NCBI GenBank assembly: GCA_003168295.1
Contig: PMST01000701.1
Span: 1 to 6,780, forward strand
Direction: 5' to 3'
Source: Actinomycetota bacterium
GTDB taxonomy: Bacteria; Actinomycetota; Actinomycetes; Streptosporangiales; Streptosporangiaceae
Length of the DNA stretch: 6,780 nucleotides
The translations under genes and the position numbers were made by a program. Below are positions 1 through 6,720 of the stretch, in pieces. Below the pieces are notes generated by a model, which ran no database searches, had not been told where the DNA came from, and saw only the letters and a list, made by a program, of their open reading frames with translations. Within the stretch, counting starts at the first letter, position 1. The number at the start of each line of letters is the position of its first letter.

Positions 1-692
1 TGCAGGGTGAGCAGCACGTCGATGGCGTGCTCGAGGACCGGATCCGGGATGTACTTGGGCTCGGTCATCTTCCGCATCATGTTGAGGAAGTTGCCTGCGT
101 AGGACAGCTCGTCGTCCGGGTACGCGTACGGCAGGCCCCGGGCGTGCCGGTAGGCGAAGGCCGCGAGCGTGGGCATCTTGGCGATGAGCCGGACGATCTG
201 CTCGTCCTGGTTCTCCCGGTCGTGCACCTCCTTAGCCTCTGGGTAGAAGGTCGACAGCGCGGCCAGGGTGCTGACCAGGATGCCCATCGGGTGGGCGTCG
301 TGGTGGAAGCCGTCGATGAACTTCTTGACGTTCTCGTGCACGTAGGTGTGATGTGAGATCTGGTGAGCCCAGGCCACCGACTCGCTCTTGTCCGGCAGCT
401 CACCGTTCAGCAGCAGCCACGACACATCCAGGAAGGACGTGTGCTTCGCCAGTTCGTCGATGGGGTAGCCGCGGTAGCGGAGGATGCCCTTTTCGCCGTC
501 GATGAAGGTGATCGCGCTGCGAACGCTCGCGGTGTTCTGGAAGGCCGGGTCATAGGACAGCAGCCCGAAGTCGTCGTCGGATGTCTTGATCTGCCGCAGG
601 TCAATCGCGCGGATAGCGCCGTCGACGATAGGGAGTTCGTAGCTGCGGCCGGTTCGTGAGTCGGTTACTCGCAGCGTGTCGTTCGTGGTCAT
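1..692 (-). CDS. gltA: Citrate synthase, N-terminal half (partial, runs off left edge)
   Basis: About 230 codons from an ATG at 692 read leftwards without a stop, beginning MTTNDTLRVTDSRTG. The translation carries citrate synthase landmarks: ITFIDGEKGILRYRGYPIDEL (about 61-81), LLLNGELP (93-100), DAHPMGIL (132-139) and IRLLAK-like VRLIAKMPTLAAFAYRHARG (about 167-186). It stops just before the usual HADHEQN region, so about half of a roughly 430-aa enzyme is present and the catalytic His and Asp residues are outside. The family condenses acetyl-CoA with oxaloacetate to citrate, the entry step of the TCA cycle, in the cytoplasm. An upstream ATG at 703 is closed by an in-frame TAG, which supports 692 as the start. 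No Shine-Dalgarno is visible; a -10-like box sits 6 nt upstream. A 2-methylcitrate synthase cannot be excluded from the N-terminal half. Confidence 0.93.
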   Translation of the reverse strand, partial: MTTNDTLRVTDSRTGRSYELPIVDGAIRAIDLRQIKTSDDDFGLLSYDPAFQNTASVRSAITFIDGEKGILRYRGYPIDELAKHTSFLDVSWLLLNGELPDKSESVAWAHQISHHTYVHENVKKFIDGFHHDAHPMGILVSTLAALSTFYPEAKEVHDRENQDEQIVRLIAKMPTLAAFAYRHARGLPYAYPDDELSYAGNFLNMMRKMTEPKYIPDPVLEHAIDVLLTL

Positions 693-698
693 GTCTAG

Positions 699-704
699 AC
701 CATA
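699..704 (-). promoter_or_regulatory. Putative -10 box of citrate synthase, leaderless
   Basis: On the minus strand the hexamer TATGGT fits the actinobacterial TANNNT -10 pattern. It is separated by 6 nt (CTAGAC) from the ATG at 692, so transcription would start at or next to the start codon. No good -35 hexamer is visible about 17-18 bp further upstream. This is a pattern match only. Confidence 0.45.
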
Positions 705-742
705 GGCCGTCACGGCAGGTGCTAAACAGACCCCTAAGATCA

Positions 743-756
743 TTTGCCTCGGCAAA
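743..756. promoter_or_regulatory. Inverted repeat TTTGCC-TC-GGCAAA, candidate operator
   Basis: Two perfect 6-bp arms flank a 2-bp spacer in the divergent region between citrate synthase and the ATP-binding protein gene. Its position, about 51-64 bp upstream of the citrate synthase start, suits an activator or repressor site for that gene. It resembles no operator I can name with confidence, and the assignment rests on symmetry and position. Confidence 0.3.
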
Positions 757-789
757 GTAGTCTCTCCGGCGATTTACCCGGACCCGGAC

Positions 790-805
790 GTGAGATACGT
801 CTCAC
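790..805. promoter_or_regulatory. Inverted repeat GTGAGA-TACG-TCTCAC, candidate operator
   Basis: Two perfect 6-bp arms flank a 4-bp spacer in the same divergent region, about 100 bp upstream of the ATP-binding protein start. The GTGA/TCAC half sites recall CRP-family sites, but the spacing between them is 8 bp rather than 6, so that family is not supported. It could be a site for another dimeric regulator. Confidence 0.3.
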
Positions 806-861
806 CACCGGCATCGGCGGCTACAGGTGCCCTCATGCTAGCCGCCGCGGGCCGTGGGCCG

Positions 862-888
862 TACGCTGGGCATGCGGTGGAAGGAGGG
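862..888 (+). promoter_or_regulatory. Putative -10 box and ribosome binding site of the ATP-binding protein gene
   Basis: TACGCT (862-867) matches TANNNT, and AAGGAGGG (881-888) is a strong Shine-Dalgarno sequence. Transcription starting near 874 would give a leader of roughly 27 nt to the ATG at 901. The gap from Shine-Dalgarno to ATG (12 nt) is longer than usual. No clear -35 is seen. Confidence 0.4.
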
Positions 889-900
889 ACGCGCCGGACC

Positions 901-1464
901 ATGGGCGAGGGCACTGTGGTGATCGGGTTGGACCCTGGCACGGAACCGGAGGGGATGACAACGTGGCCGTCGTCGAGTTCTCTCCCGCTCGGCGCCCTGG
1001 TGACAGCGACGCCCTGCGCCCGGCTGCACACTCGCGCCGTGCTGGCCGAGTGGGGACTTAACGCCCTGGCCGAAGCGGCCGAGCTCATCGTCAGCGAGCT
1101 GGTCACGAACGCGGTCCGGGCATCGACCGGCCCCGATGGCCACCCTCGGTATGACGGATCGGGGCTGCCGGTCGTGGTGGTGCGGCTGGGCACTGACCAA
1201 ACGCGCGTCCTGATCGAGGTCTGGGACGTCATCGCGGGGGCTCCGGTCACGGAGCAGGCCGGCCCGGATGACGAGAGCGGCCGCGGCCTGGTCCTGGTCG
1301 AGGCGGTATGCGAACGGTGGAGCTGGCAGAGCGTCCCCGGCTGGCCCGGCAAGGTCGTGTGGGCCGAATTGCGCGTTCACTTACTGCCCTCCTCCTGCGG
1401 TAATTCCCACGCAGAACGCGGGCGTGTCAGCGGGATGTCAGGGGCGTCAGCGGGATCTCGGTGA
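901..1464 (+). CDS. ATP-binding protein, RsbW/histidine-kinase-like HATPase_c domain
   Basis: A 187-aa protein with a single GHKL ATPase fold at about residues 25-160. The N-box is ELIVSELVTNAV (61-72, key Glu66 and Asn70), the G1-like segment is EVWDVIAGAP (106-115, Asp109), and the G2 glycine-rich segment is DESGRGLVLVEAV (124-136). The ending GKVVWAEL is typical of stand-alone actinobacterial members. No sensor, dimerisation or transmembrane part is present. Relatives such as RsbW and SpoIIAB are anti-sigma kinases, but no sigma or anti-sigma-antagonist gene is beside it, so its partner is unknown. The start at 901 was chosen for the upstream AAGGAGGG; ATG 955 (169 aa) also keeps the whole domain. 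Residues 161-187 form a Ser/Gly-rich tail outside the fold, and the DNA encoding it overlaps the repeats of the exporter promoter. Confidence 0.8.
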   Translation: MGEGTVVIGLDPGTEPEGMTTWPSSSSLPLGALVTATPCARLHTRAVLAEWGLNALAEAAELIVSELVTNAVRASTGPDGHPRYDGSGLPVVVVRLGTDQTRVLIEVWDVIAGAPVTEQAGPDDESGRGLVLVEAVCERWSWQSVPGWPGKVVWAELRVHLLPSSCGNSHAERGRVSGMSGASAGSR

Positions 1465-1478
1465 AGTGTCAGCGGCGG
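1426..1478 (+). promoter_or_regulatory. Direct-repeat array upstream of exporter operon, candidate SARP/BTAD regulator binding site
   Basis: GTCAGCGGGAT occurs at 1426-1436 and 1446-1456, a related GTCAGGGGC at 1437-1445, and GTCAGCGGCGG at 1468-1478. Starts 1426 and 1437 are 11 bp apart. Starts 1446 and 1468 are 22 bp apart with a degenerate unit (CTCGGTG) at 1457, and one step (1437 to 1446) is 9 bp. The last heptamer (GTCAGCG, 1468-1474) ends 8 bp before the -10-like box at 1483. Heptameric direct repeats every 11 bp ending about 8 bp from the -10 are the known layout of SARP-activated promoters, and a SARP/BTAD regulator gene lies next to the operon. The match between this regulator and this site is inferred. 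Confidence 0.6.
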
Positions 1479-1482
1479 GCGG

Positions 1483-1488
1483 CACGCT
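1483..1488 (+). promoter_or_regulatory. Putative -10 box of exporter operon, leaderless
   Basis: CACGCT is separated by 6 nt (AGCCGC) from the ATG at 1495, placing the transcript start at the start codon. The 14 nt between the box and the last repeat and the start show no Shine-Dalgarno. There is no recognisable -35; the direct repeats occupy its place, which suits an activator-dependent promoter. Confidence 0.5.
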
Positions 1489-1494
1489 AGCCGC

Positions 1495-2454
1495 ATGACT
1501 TACGCAATCATGGCCGAAGGGCTGGTCAAGCGGTACGGCGCCACGGTCGCGCTCGACGGGATAGACCTGGCCGTGCGCACCGGCTCGGTGTTCGGGCTGC
1601 TCGGGCCGAACGGCGCGGGGAAGACGACCGCGGTACGGATACTCGCCACTCTGGTGCGGCCTGACGGGGGGCACGCCAGCGTGTGCGGGTACGACGTGGT
1701 GAGCCAGGCTCATCAGGTCCGGCAGCTCACCGGGCTCACCGGGCAGTACGCGTCGGTGGACGAGACGCTGACCGGGACCGAGAACCTGATGCTTATCGGG
1801 CGGCTGACCGGGCAGTCGCGGTCCGCGGTCCGGGGCCGGGCGCGCGAGCTGCTGGCCGCGTTCCGGCTCACCGACGCCGCCGACCGGGCGGTGAAGACCT
1901 ATTCGGGCGGCATGCGCAGGCGGCTGGACCTGGCGGCCAGCCTGGTCACGAGCCCACGGGTGCTCTACCTGGACGAGCCGACGACCGGGCTTGACCCGCT
2001 CAGCCGCAACGAGATGTGGGACGTGGTCCGCGGGCTGACCGCGACCGGCGTTACCGTCCTACTCACTACGCAGTACCTGGAAGAAGCCGATCAGCTCGCC
2101 GAGGATATCGCCGTCGTCGACCACGGGACGGTCATCGCGACCGGGACGCCGGACGAGCTCAAGGCCAGGACCGGGGCGCAGACGCTGAGCGTCCGCCCGG
2201 CCAGCCCGGCCGATGTGCCGGCCGTGGTGGCGATCGTGGCCGGGCTCTCGCTGGCCGAGCCGGAGATCCGCCATACCACCGTCACGGTCCCGGTCAGTCA
2301 GGAGGACGTGCTGCCCGGCGTGATGCGGCGGTTCGAGGACGCCGGGATCCGGGTCGCCGAGCTCAACCTGCGCGGCTCCAGCCTGGATGAGGTGTTCCTG
2401 TCGCTGACCGGCCACCGCACCGAAGCCGAAGTCCTGGAAGGGAGCGCGGCATGA
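1495..2454 (+). CDS. DrrA-family (daunorubicin-resistance type) ABC transporter ATP-binding protein
   Basis: A 319-aa nucleotide-binding subunit with all ABC motifs in order: Walker A GPNGAGKTT (37-45), Q-loop Gln84, signature YSGGM (136-140), Walker B VLYLDEP (156-162, Asp160/Glu161) and D-loop GLDP (165-168). The H-loop position holds Gln193 in TTQYLEEADQLA instead of His, as I recall for DrrA itself. A C-terminal domain (about 225-319) ends with LDEVFLSLTGH, characteristic of this family. Length is normal. It should hydrolyse ATP on the cytoplasmic face to drive export by the permease encoded immediately downstream. The start has no Shine-Dalgarno and is probably leaderless, with direct repeats upstream. 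The exported compound cannot be read from sequence; daunorubicin is only the family name-giver. Confidence 0.93.
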   Translation: MTYAIMAEGLVKRYGATVALDGIDLAVRTGSVFGLLGPNGAGKTTAVRILATLVRPDGGHASVCGYDVVSQAHQVRQLTGLTGQYASVDETLTGTENLMLIGRLTGQSRSAVRGRARELLAAFRLTDAADRAVKTYSGGMRRRLDLAASLVTSPRVLYLDEPTTGLDPLSRNEMWDVVRGLTATGVTVLLTTQYLEEADQLAEDIAVVDHGTVIATGTPDELKARTGAQTLSVRPASPADVPAVVAIVAGLSLAEPEIRHTTVTVPVSQEDVLPGVMRRFEDAGIRVAELNLRGSSLDEVFLSLTGHRTEAEVLEGSAA

Positions 2455-3335
2455 CCACCGCAATCACGACCATGAATAGTACGGTTCCGGATCATTCGGG
2501 GGCGGCAGGCGCGGCGGGGGCGCTGACCGCGCTCAAGCCGCTGGGGCCTCTCGGGCCGCTGTCGCCGCGGGTCGGGCCGCTGCAGGGACTGCGGCAGACG
2601 TTCTCGCTGGCCTGGCGAACGCTAGTGCAGATCAAGCACAACCCGGCGGAGCTGATCGACTTCAGCATCCAGCCGGTGATGTTCCTGCTGCTGTTTACCT
2701 ACGTGTTCGGCGGTGCCATCGGGGGCTCGCCGCACAAGTACCTGATGTTCGCGCTGCCCGGCATCATCGTGCAGAACTCGCTGTTCACCACGCTGAACAC
2801 GGCGACCGGCCTGTCGACCGACCTGGAGAAGGGGTTCTTCGACCGGTTGCGCTCGCTGGCGATCGCCAGGTTCGCCCCGCTGTCCGGCCGGATCCTGGCC
2901 GATATCGCCAAGCAGGCCTGGGCGGTCATCATGCTGCTGGGGATCGGGTACATCCTGGGCTTCCGGGTCGACACCGGACCGCTCGGCGTGCTGGCCGCCT
3001 TCGGCCTGGTCCTCGTCAGCACCCTGGCGCTCTCCTGGGCCCTGGTGCTGGTGGCCATGCTGGCAGCCAACCCGGAGAAGGTGCAGATCTTCGGGTTCGT
3101 GGTGCTGTTCCCGCTCACGTTCACCAGTGACGCCTTCGTCCGCACCGCGTCGATGCCCGGCTGGCTACAGGCCTGGTCGAAGGCGAACCCGGTCTCGCTG
3201 GTCTCCGACGCGATGCGCGGGCTGATGGTGTCAGGCCCTGCGGCGCGGCCCGCGGTGGAGTCGCTGCTCTACGCGGCCGCGTTCACGATCGTGTTCGCGC
3301 CGCTGGCGGTGCGCGCATTCAAGCGCCGGGTGTGA
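2451..3335 (+). CDS. DrrB-type ABC-2 transporter permease
   Basis: A 294-aa membrane subunit with about six hydrophobic segments, roughly at residues 73-91, 98-118, 155-171, 179-205, 211-227 and 268-287. The segment KGFFDRLRSLAIARFAPLSGRIL (about 127-149), between the second and third, is the conserved ABC-2 coupling region contacting the ATPase. FTSDAFVRTASMPGWLQAWSKANPVSLVSDAMRGL (about 224-258) is the typical DrrB-type loop before the last helix. The cytoplasmic N-terminus (1-50) is rich in Ala, Gly, Pro and Leu, with an LGPLGPLSP stretch. The ATG overlaps the ATPase stop (ATGA), preceded by GGAAGGGAG with 6-nt spacing, so the two are translationally coupled. Its last codons overlap the 3' end of the convergent regulator gene by 17 bp. 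Substrate unknown. Confidence 0.92.
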   Translation: MTTAITTMNSTVPDHSGAAGAAGALTALKPLGPLGPLSPRVGPLQGLRQTFSLAWRTLVQIKHNPAELIDFSIQPVMFLLLFTYVFGGAIGGSPHKYLMFALPGIIVQNSLFTTLNTATGLSTDLEKGFFDRLRSLAIARFAPLSGRILADIAKQAWAVIMLLGIGYILGFRVDTGPLGVLAAFGLVLVSTLALSWALVLVAMLAANPEKVQIFGFVVLFPLTFTSDAFVRTASMPGWLQAWSKANPVSLVSDAMRGLMVSGPAARPAVESLLYAAAFTIVFAPLAVRAFKRRV

Positions 3336-6300
3336 GCGCGACCATCGTGGCCAGTGTGTCCAAAGTGACATGCTGGCCGCGTTGGTATGCCCTGTCGTAT
3401 CGTTCCTCCCCTAGCACCGCCCGGGCGTCGGCCGCCACCCTTTCCTCCTCTAGGACGGAACGATCCGTGGTTCCCCGGACCGCCAGGCTGGCGCCGAGCA
3501 GTTCGGCGGCCCGGTCCGGAGCATCTTCGCGCAGCGCGAGATCCGCGAGACCGGTCAGGGCCTGTGCGATCACCGGCGCGTCGGACGAGGACCGGGCGAC
3601 ATCCAGGGCCTTGACGTGCCAGCCGCGGGCCGCCTCCAGGTCGCCGTCAGCGGCGGCCAGGTAACCAAGCCCGGTGGCAGCCTGGGCGCGGATCTGCAGC
3701 GCCATGTCCAGCGGGCCGTGCTGTTCTACCACCGACCTCAGGGCCGCGCGCGCGGCCTCGGGCCTGCCCTCCAACCGGGCTAGGTCGCCTGCGGTGTAGG
3801 CGCCCAGGGCGATGACCTCGGGCAGCCGGAGCCGTTCGGCGTCACGTTGCGCGCGGACGAGTTCGGCGTGCGCCACCTTCCGCTCGCCGAGCAGCCAGAG
3901 CTCCCGGGTCAGGAAAAGGCGGAACACAATCTCGTCTTCGGTGGTGCCGAGCTCGGTGGCAAGTTCGATGGCCTGCCGGTAATGGCCGGCCGCGGCGGCG
4001 TACTCGCCCCGCCATCCTTCCAGCATGGCCAGGCCACCCAGGGCGATCGCCAGGCCCCACCGCTCCCCCAGCGCGGTAAAGATGCCCGTGGCGGCCAGGA
4101 AATCCTCTTCCGCCTGGACGTGCTGGCGGCCGAAGTTGACCGTCACATGCCCCCGCAGAACCCGGGCGACGGCGCTGACCCACGGCTCGGGGTCGGCCAC
4201 CGCCTCGTCGAACACCGCAGGCGGCGGCTGCCTCCGCCCGGTGGCGAACGCACCGAAGAGGGCCCTGAGCGGGCCGATCAGCCGGAGCACGGGCTCGCGC
4301 GAGTCCGGTATCGCCGCGGCGAGGTCAGCCGCGGCCGCCCACCAGTCCTGGATGCGGCCGGCGAGGGGGGTGTCCATGGCCAGCAGCCCGCCCATCGCGT
4401 AGGCCACGGCGAGCCGTTCGCGGTCGGCGCCCGCCGGGCCGCGGGGTGCGTCCACCGCCATGGCAATCAGCTCGGCCCCTTCCACCTTCATACTGCGCAG
4501 CGACCAGTACCAGCCGAGCGCGCCGGCCAGCCCGACGGCGGCCCGGCCGTCACCGGCCGCGATCGCACCGCGGATCGCCCCGTGCAGGTTGTCCTGATCG
4601 TCGGACAGCTTCCGCAGCCAGTCCAGCTGCTGGGAGCCGAGCAGATAATCCATGCTCGCCTCGGCCAGCTGGGTGAAGTGCCGCGCGTGGGCTTGGCGCA
4701 GCTCGTCATGCTCCCCCGCCTCGGTCAGCCGTTCCTGGCCGTAGGCACGGATGATCTCCAGCATCTGGTAGCGCGCCCCGTCGGGTCCGTGCCGGACCGT
4801 GAGCAGCGACTTGTCGGTGAGCGCGGTGACCAGAACGAGCACCTGGTCCGCGCCGATGCCGTGGCCCGCGCATACCTGCACGACGGCTTCCAGGGTCGCG
4901 CCGCCGGTGAAGACCGAGAAGCGGCGCCAGAGCAGCCGTTCGGGTTCCTCCAGCAGGTCCCAGCTCCAGTCGACGACGGCGCGCAACGTCTGATGGCGCG
5001 GCATCGCGGTCCGGCTGCCGCCGGTCAGCAGCTGGAACCGGTCATCGAGGCGGGCCGCCACCTGTTCCGGTGTCAGCGTGCGCAGCCGGGCCGCGGCCAG
5101 CTCGATGGCCAGCGGCATGCCGTCCAGGGCGCGGCAGATCCGGGCCACGGCGGGGGCGTTGTCCCCGGTGAGGCGGAACTCAGGGAAGACGGCGCGGGCT
5201 CGCTGGACCAGCAGGCTAACCGAGGCGCAGGCGTCGATACCGGGGGGCGTCTCAGCTGGCCTGGGGGCAAGCGGGCCGGCCCGTTCGGCATTATCGGACG
5301 ATACGGCGGGGGCCGGGGGCAGCGTCAGCGGGCCTACGGTCCACAGCGTCTCCCCCGTGATGTTCAGCGGCTCGCGGCTGGTGGCCAGGACGCGGACCTG
5401 CGGGCAGGCGGCGAGGATGCGGTCGGCCAGCGCCGCCGCCGCCTCGATCAGGTGCTCGCAGTTGTCCAGGACCAGCAGGGTTCGCTGTGCGGCCAGCGCG
5501 GTCAGCAGCCTGCCGAGCGCGTCCGCCTGCTCGTCCGGCGCCGCGGCCTGACCGGGCGGCAGCCGCGCGGCCAGCGGCTTGCCGCCGTAGAGCAGCGCCT
5601 GCTCGCGCAGGCCGAGCACGCTCAGGACGGCGGAGATCAGGTCGGCGGGGTCGGTGACGGGGGCCAGCTCGACCAGCCACACCCCGTCGGGCATCGCGGC
5701 CACCTCGGCGCGGGCGGCCTCGACGGCCAGCCGGGTTTTGCCCGCCCCGCCGGGGCCGGTGAGCGTGACCAGGCGGTTCGCACGCAGGAGTCCGGCGACG
5801 TGCGCGAGCTCATTGTCCCGGCCGACAAAGCTGGTGAGCTCGGCGCGCAGGTTGGTGTGGCTGGTGCTGCGGGCGGGGCTGGCGTCGGGAGCGGAGCGGG
5901 CGGCTGCCGGGGGCTTGGCGGGCGGGTCGTCGGCGCGCAGGATGGCCAGGTGCAGCGCGGCCAGCTCGGCCGAGGGCTCTATTCCTAGCTGGTCGACGAG
6001 CCGCTCCTTGGTCTGCTCGTAGACCTCGAGCGCGGCGCCGCGCCGCCCGCAGGCGTGCAGCGCGCGCATCAGCCGGGCGGCCAGCGGCTCGCGCATCGGA
6101 TGCGCCACCACCAGGCCCTCGAGCTCGGCGACGAGGGTGGCGGTGACGCCGGTGCGCAGATCGGCGTCGATGCGGTTCTGGGTGGCGAGCAGGCGGAGCT
6201 CATCCAGGCGGGCGATGACGGCCTGGCCGAAATCGCTGTCGGCCACGTCCACCAGGGCCGGGCCGCGCCACAGCGCGAGCGCCGCGCGCAGGGTCGCCGC

Positions 6301-6660
6301 CGCGGCGGCCGGGTCGTCGCGCAGCTGCGTTCTGCCCTTGGCGGCGAGTTCTTCGAACCGGACGATGTCGGTGCCGCGGGGATCGAGTTTCAGCTGGTAG
6401 CCGGCGGGCCGGGATTCGATGACCGCGTCTGGCAGCGCCCGGCGCAGCCGGGAGACCAGGGCCTGCAGCGCGTTCGCCGGGCCGGCCGGCGGCTGGCCGG
6501 CCCACAGCCCGTCGATCAGCTGGCTAGCCGGGACCAGCTGGCCGGGGCGCAGCGCCAGCATGATCAGCAGCGCGCGCAGCCGGGCTCCGCCGACGTCGAG
6601 CATGATCCCCGAGTCGTCATCGGTGCGGACCTCGAGCGGCCCGAGCATGGCGACCTGCAC
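3319..6660 (-). CDS. AfsR/SARP-family regulator: winged helix, BTAD, NB-ARC ATPase, TPR domains
   Basis: A 1113-aa one-component regulator. Residues 1-92 form an OmpR-type winged helix (start QVAMLGPLEVR, recognition-helix region ANALQALVSRLRRAL at 63-77). Residues about 98-243 form the BTAD domain (VRFEELAAKGR to IEPSAELAALHLAIL). A Pro/Ala/Ser linker (245-268) leads to a STAND/NB-ARC ATPase with Walker A GPGGAGKTR (302-310), Walker B LLVLDN (395-400), VLATSREPL (424-432), GMPLAIELAA (514-523) and a winged-helix part LLWRRFSVFTGGATLEA (576-592). From about 650 to 1060 the sequence is helical and TPR-like, ending in the familiar RAAELLGASLAVR and LGEERYDRAYQRG segments. The family activates secondary-metabolism and export genes by binding direct repeats; the ATPase/TPR part is thought to gate activity. 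The start is a GTG; a later ATG (6648) would cut the first strand of the winged helix. It is convergent with, and overlaps, the exporter operon it probably controls. A Pro/Ala-rich insert lies at about 447-476. Confidence 0.92.
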   Translation of the reverse strand: MQVAMLGPLEVRTDDDSGIMLDVGGARLRALLIMLALRPGQLVPASQLIDGLWAGQPPAGPANALQALVSRLRRALPDAVIESRPAGYQLKLDPRGTDIVRFEELAAKGRTQLRDDPAAAAATLRAALALWRGPALVDVADSDFGQAVIARLDELRLLATQNRIDADLRTGVTATLVAELEGLVVAHPMREPLAARLMRALHACGRRGAALEVYEQTKERLVDQLGIEPSAELAALHLAILRADDPPAKPPAAARSAPDASPARSTSHTNLRAELTSFVGRDNELAHVAGLLRANRLVTLTGPGGAGKTRLAVEAARAEVAAMPDGVWLVELAPVTDPADLISAVLSVLGLREQALLYGGKPLAARLPPGQAAAPDEQADALGRLLTALAAQRTLLVLDNCEHLIEAAAALADRILAACPQVRVLATSREPLNITGETLWTVGPLTLPPAPAVSSDNAERAGPLAPRPAETPPGIDACASVSLLVQRARAVFPEFRLTGDNAPAVARICRALDGMPLAIELAAARLRTLTPEQVAARLDDRFQLLTGGSRTAMPRHQTLRAVVDWSWDLLEEPERLLWRRFSVFTGGATLEAVVQVCAGHGIGADQVLVLVTALTDKSLLTVRHGPDGARYQMLEIIRAYGQERLTEAGEHDELRQAHARHFTQLAEASMDYLLGSQQLDWLRKLSDDQDNLHGAIRGAIAAGDGRAAVGLAGALGWYWSLRSMKVEGAELIAMAVDAPRGPAGADRERLAVAYAMGGLLAMDTPLAGRIQDWWAAAADLAAAIPDSREPVLRLIGPLRALFGAFATGRRQPPPAVFDEAVADPEPWVSAVARVLRGHVTVNFGRQHVQAEEDFLAATGIFTALGERWGLAIALGGLAMLEGWRGEYAAAAGHYRQAIELATELGTTEDEIVFRLFLTRELWLLGERKVAHAELVRAQRDAERLRLPEVIALGAYTAGDLARLEGRPEAARAALRSVVEQHGPLDMALQIRAQAATGLGYLAAADGDLEAARGWHVKALDVARSSSDAPVIAQALTGLADLALREDAPDRAAELLGASLAVRGTTDRSVLEEERVAADARAVLGEERYDRAYQRGQHVTLDTLATMVALTPGA

Positions 6661-6666
6661 AGCTCA

Positions 6667-6672
6667 ATTGTG
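6667..6672 (-). promoter_or_regulatory. Putative -10 box of the regulator gene, leaderless
   Basis: On the minus strand CACAAT lies 6 nt (TGAGCT) before the GTG start at 6660, the same geometry as the exporter promoter. No Shine-Dalgarno and no clear -35 are visible. The GTCAGCGG repeats of the exporter promoter are absent here, so autoregulation through the same site is not supported. Confidence 0.4.
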
Positions 6673-6720
6673 CCTGAACCCGCGGGATCGGCCGCCTGGC
6701 TCGTTTGTGGTGGCGGCTAT

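Noticed and set aside
77..604. Arg/Thr/Ser-rich open frames overlapping the citrate synthase region
   Set aside because: They are out-of-frame shadows of the citrate synthase reading frame, which gives a well-conserved protein over its whole length.
790..805. CRP/GlxR-type site
   Set aside because: The half sites GTGA and TCAC are 8 bp apart instead of the 6 bp needed, so the assignment was dropped and the site kept only as an inverted repeat.
790..900. Upstream GTG start (790) for the ATP-binding protein
   Set aside because: The extra 37 residues are not part of the ATPase fold, there is no Shine-Dalgarno before 790, and the AAGGAGGG at 881-888 together with the -10-like box at 862 favour the ATG at 901.
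3336..3400. Intrinsic terminator after the exporter operon
   Set aside because: No stable stem followed by a T-run is visible on either strand, and the convergent genes overlap here.
3646..3656. Further copy of GTCAGCGGCGG inside the regulator gene, plus single GTCAGCG copies near 5072 and 5324
   Set aside because: Each is isolated, without neighbours in an 11-bp register and inside coding sequence (Ala/Asp/Leu codons), so chance is the simpler explanation.
3847..5988. 713-codon open frame on the + strand
   Set aside because: It lies antisense to the regulator gene. Its translation is Arg/Gly/Gln/Pro-rich with no recognisable domain, while the minus-strand frame carries clear wHTH, BTAD and NB-ARC motifs. 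Long antisense frames are expected in high-GC coding DNA.
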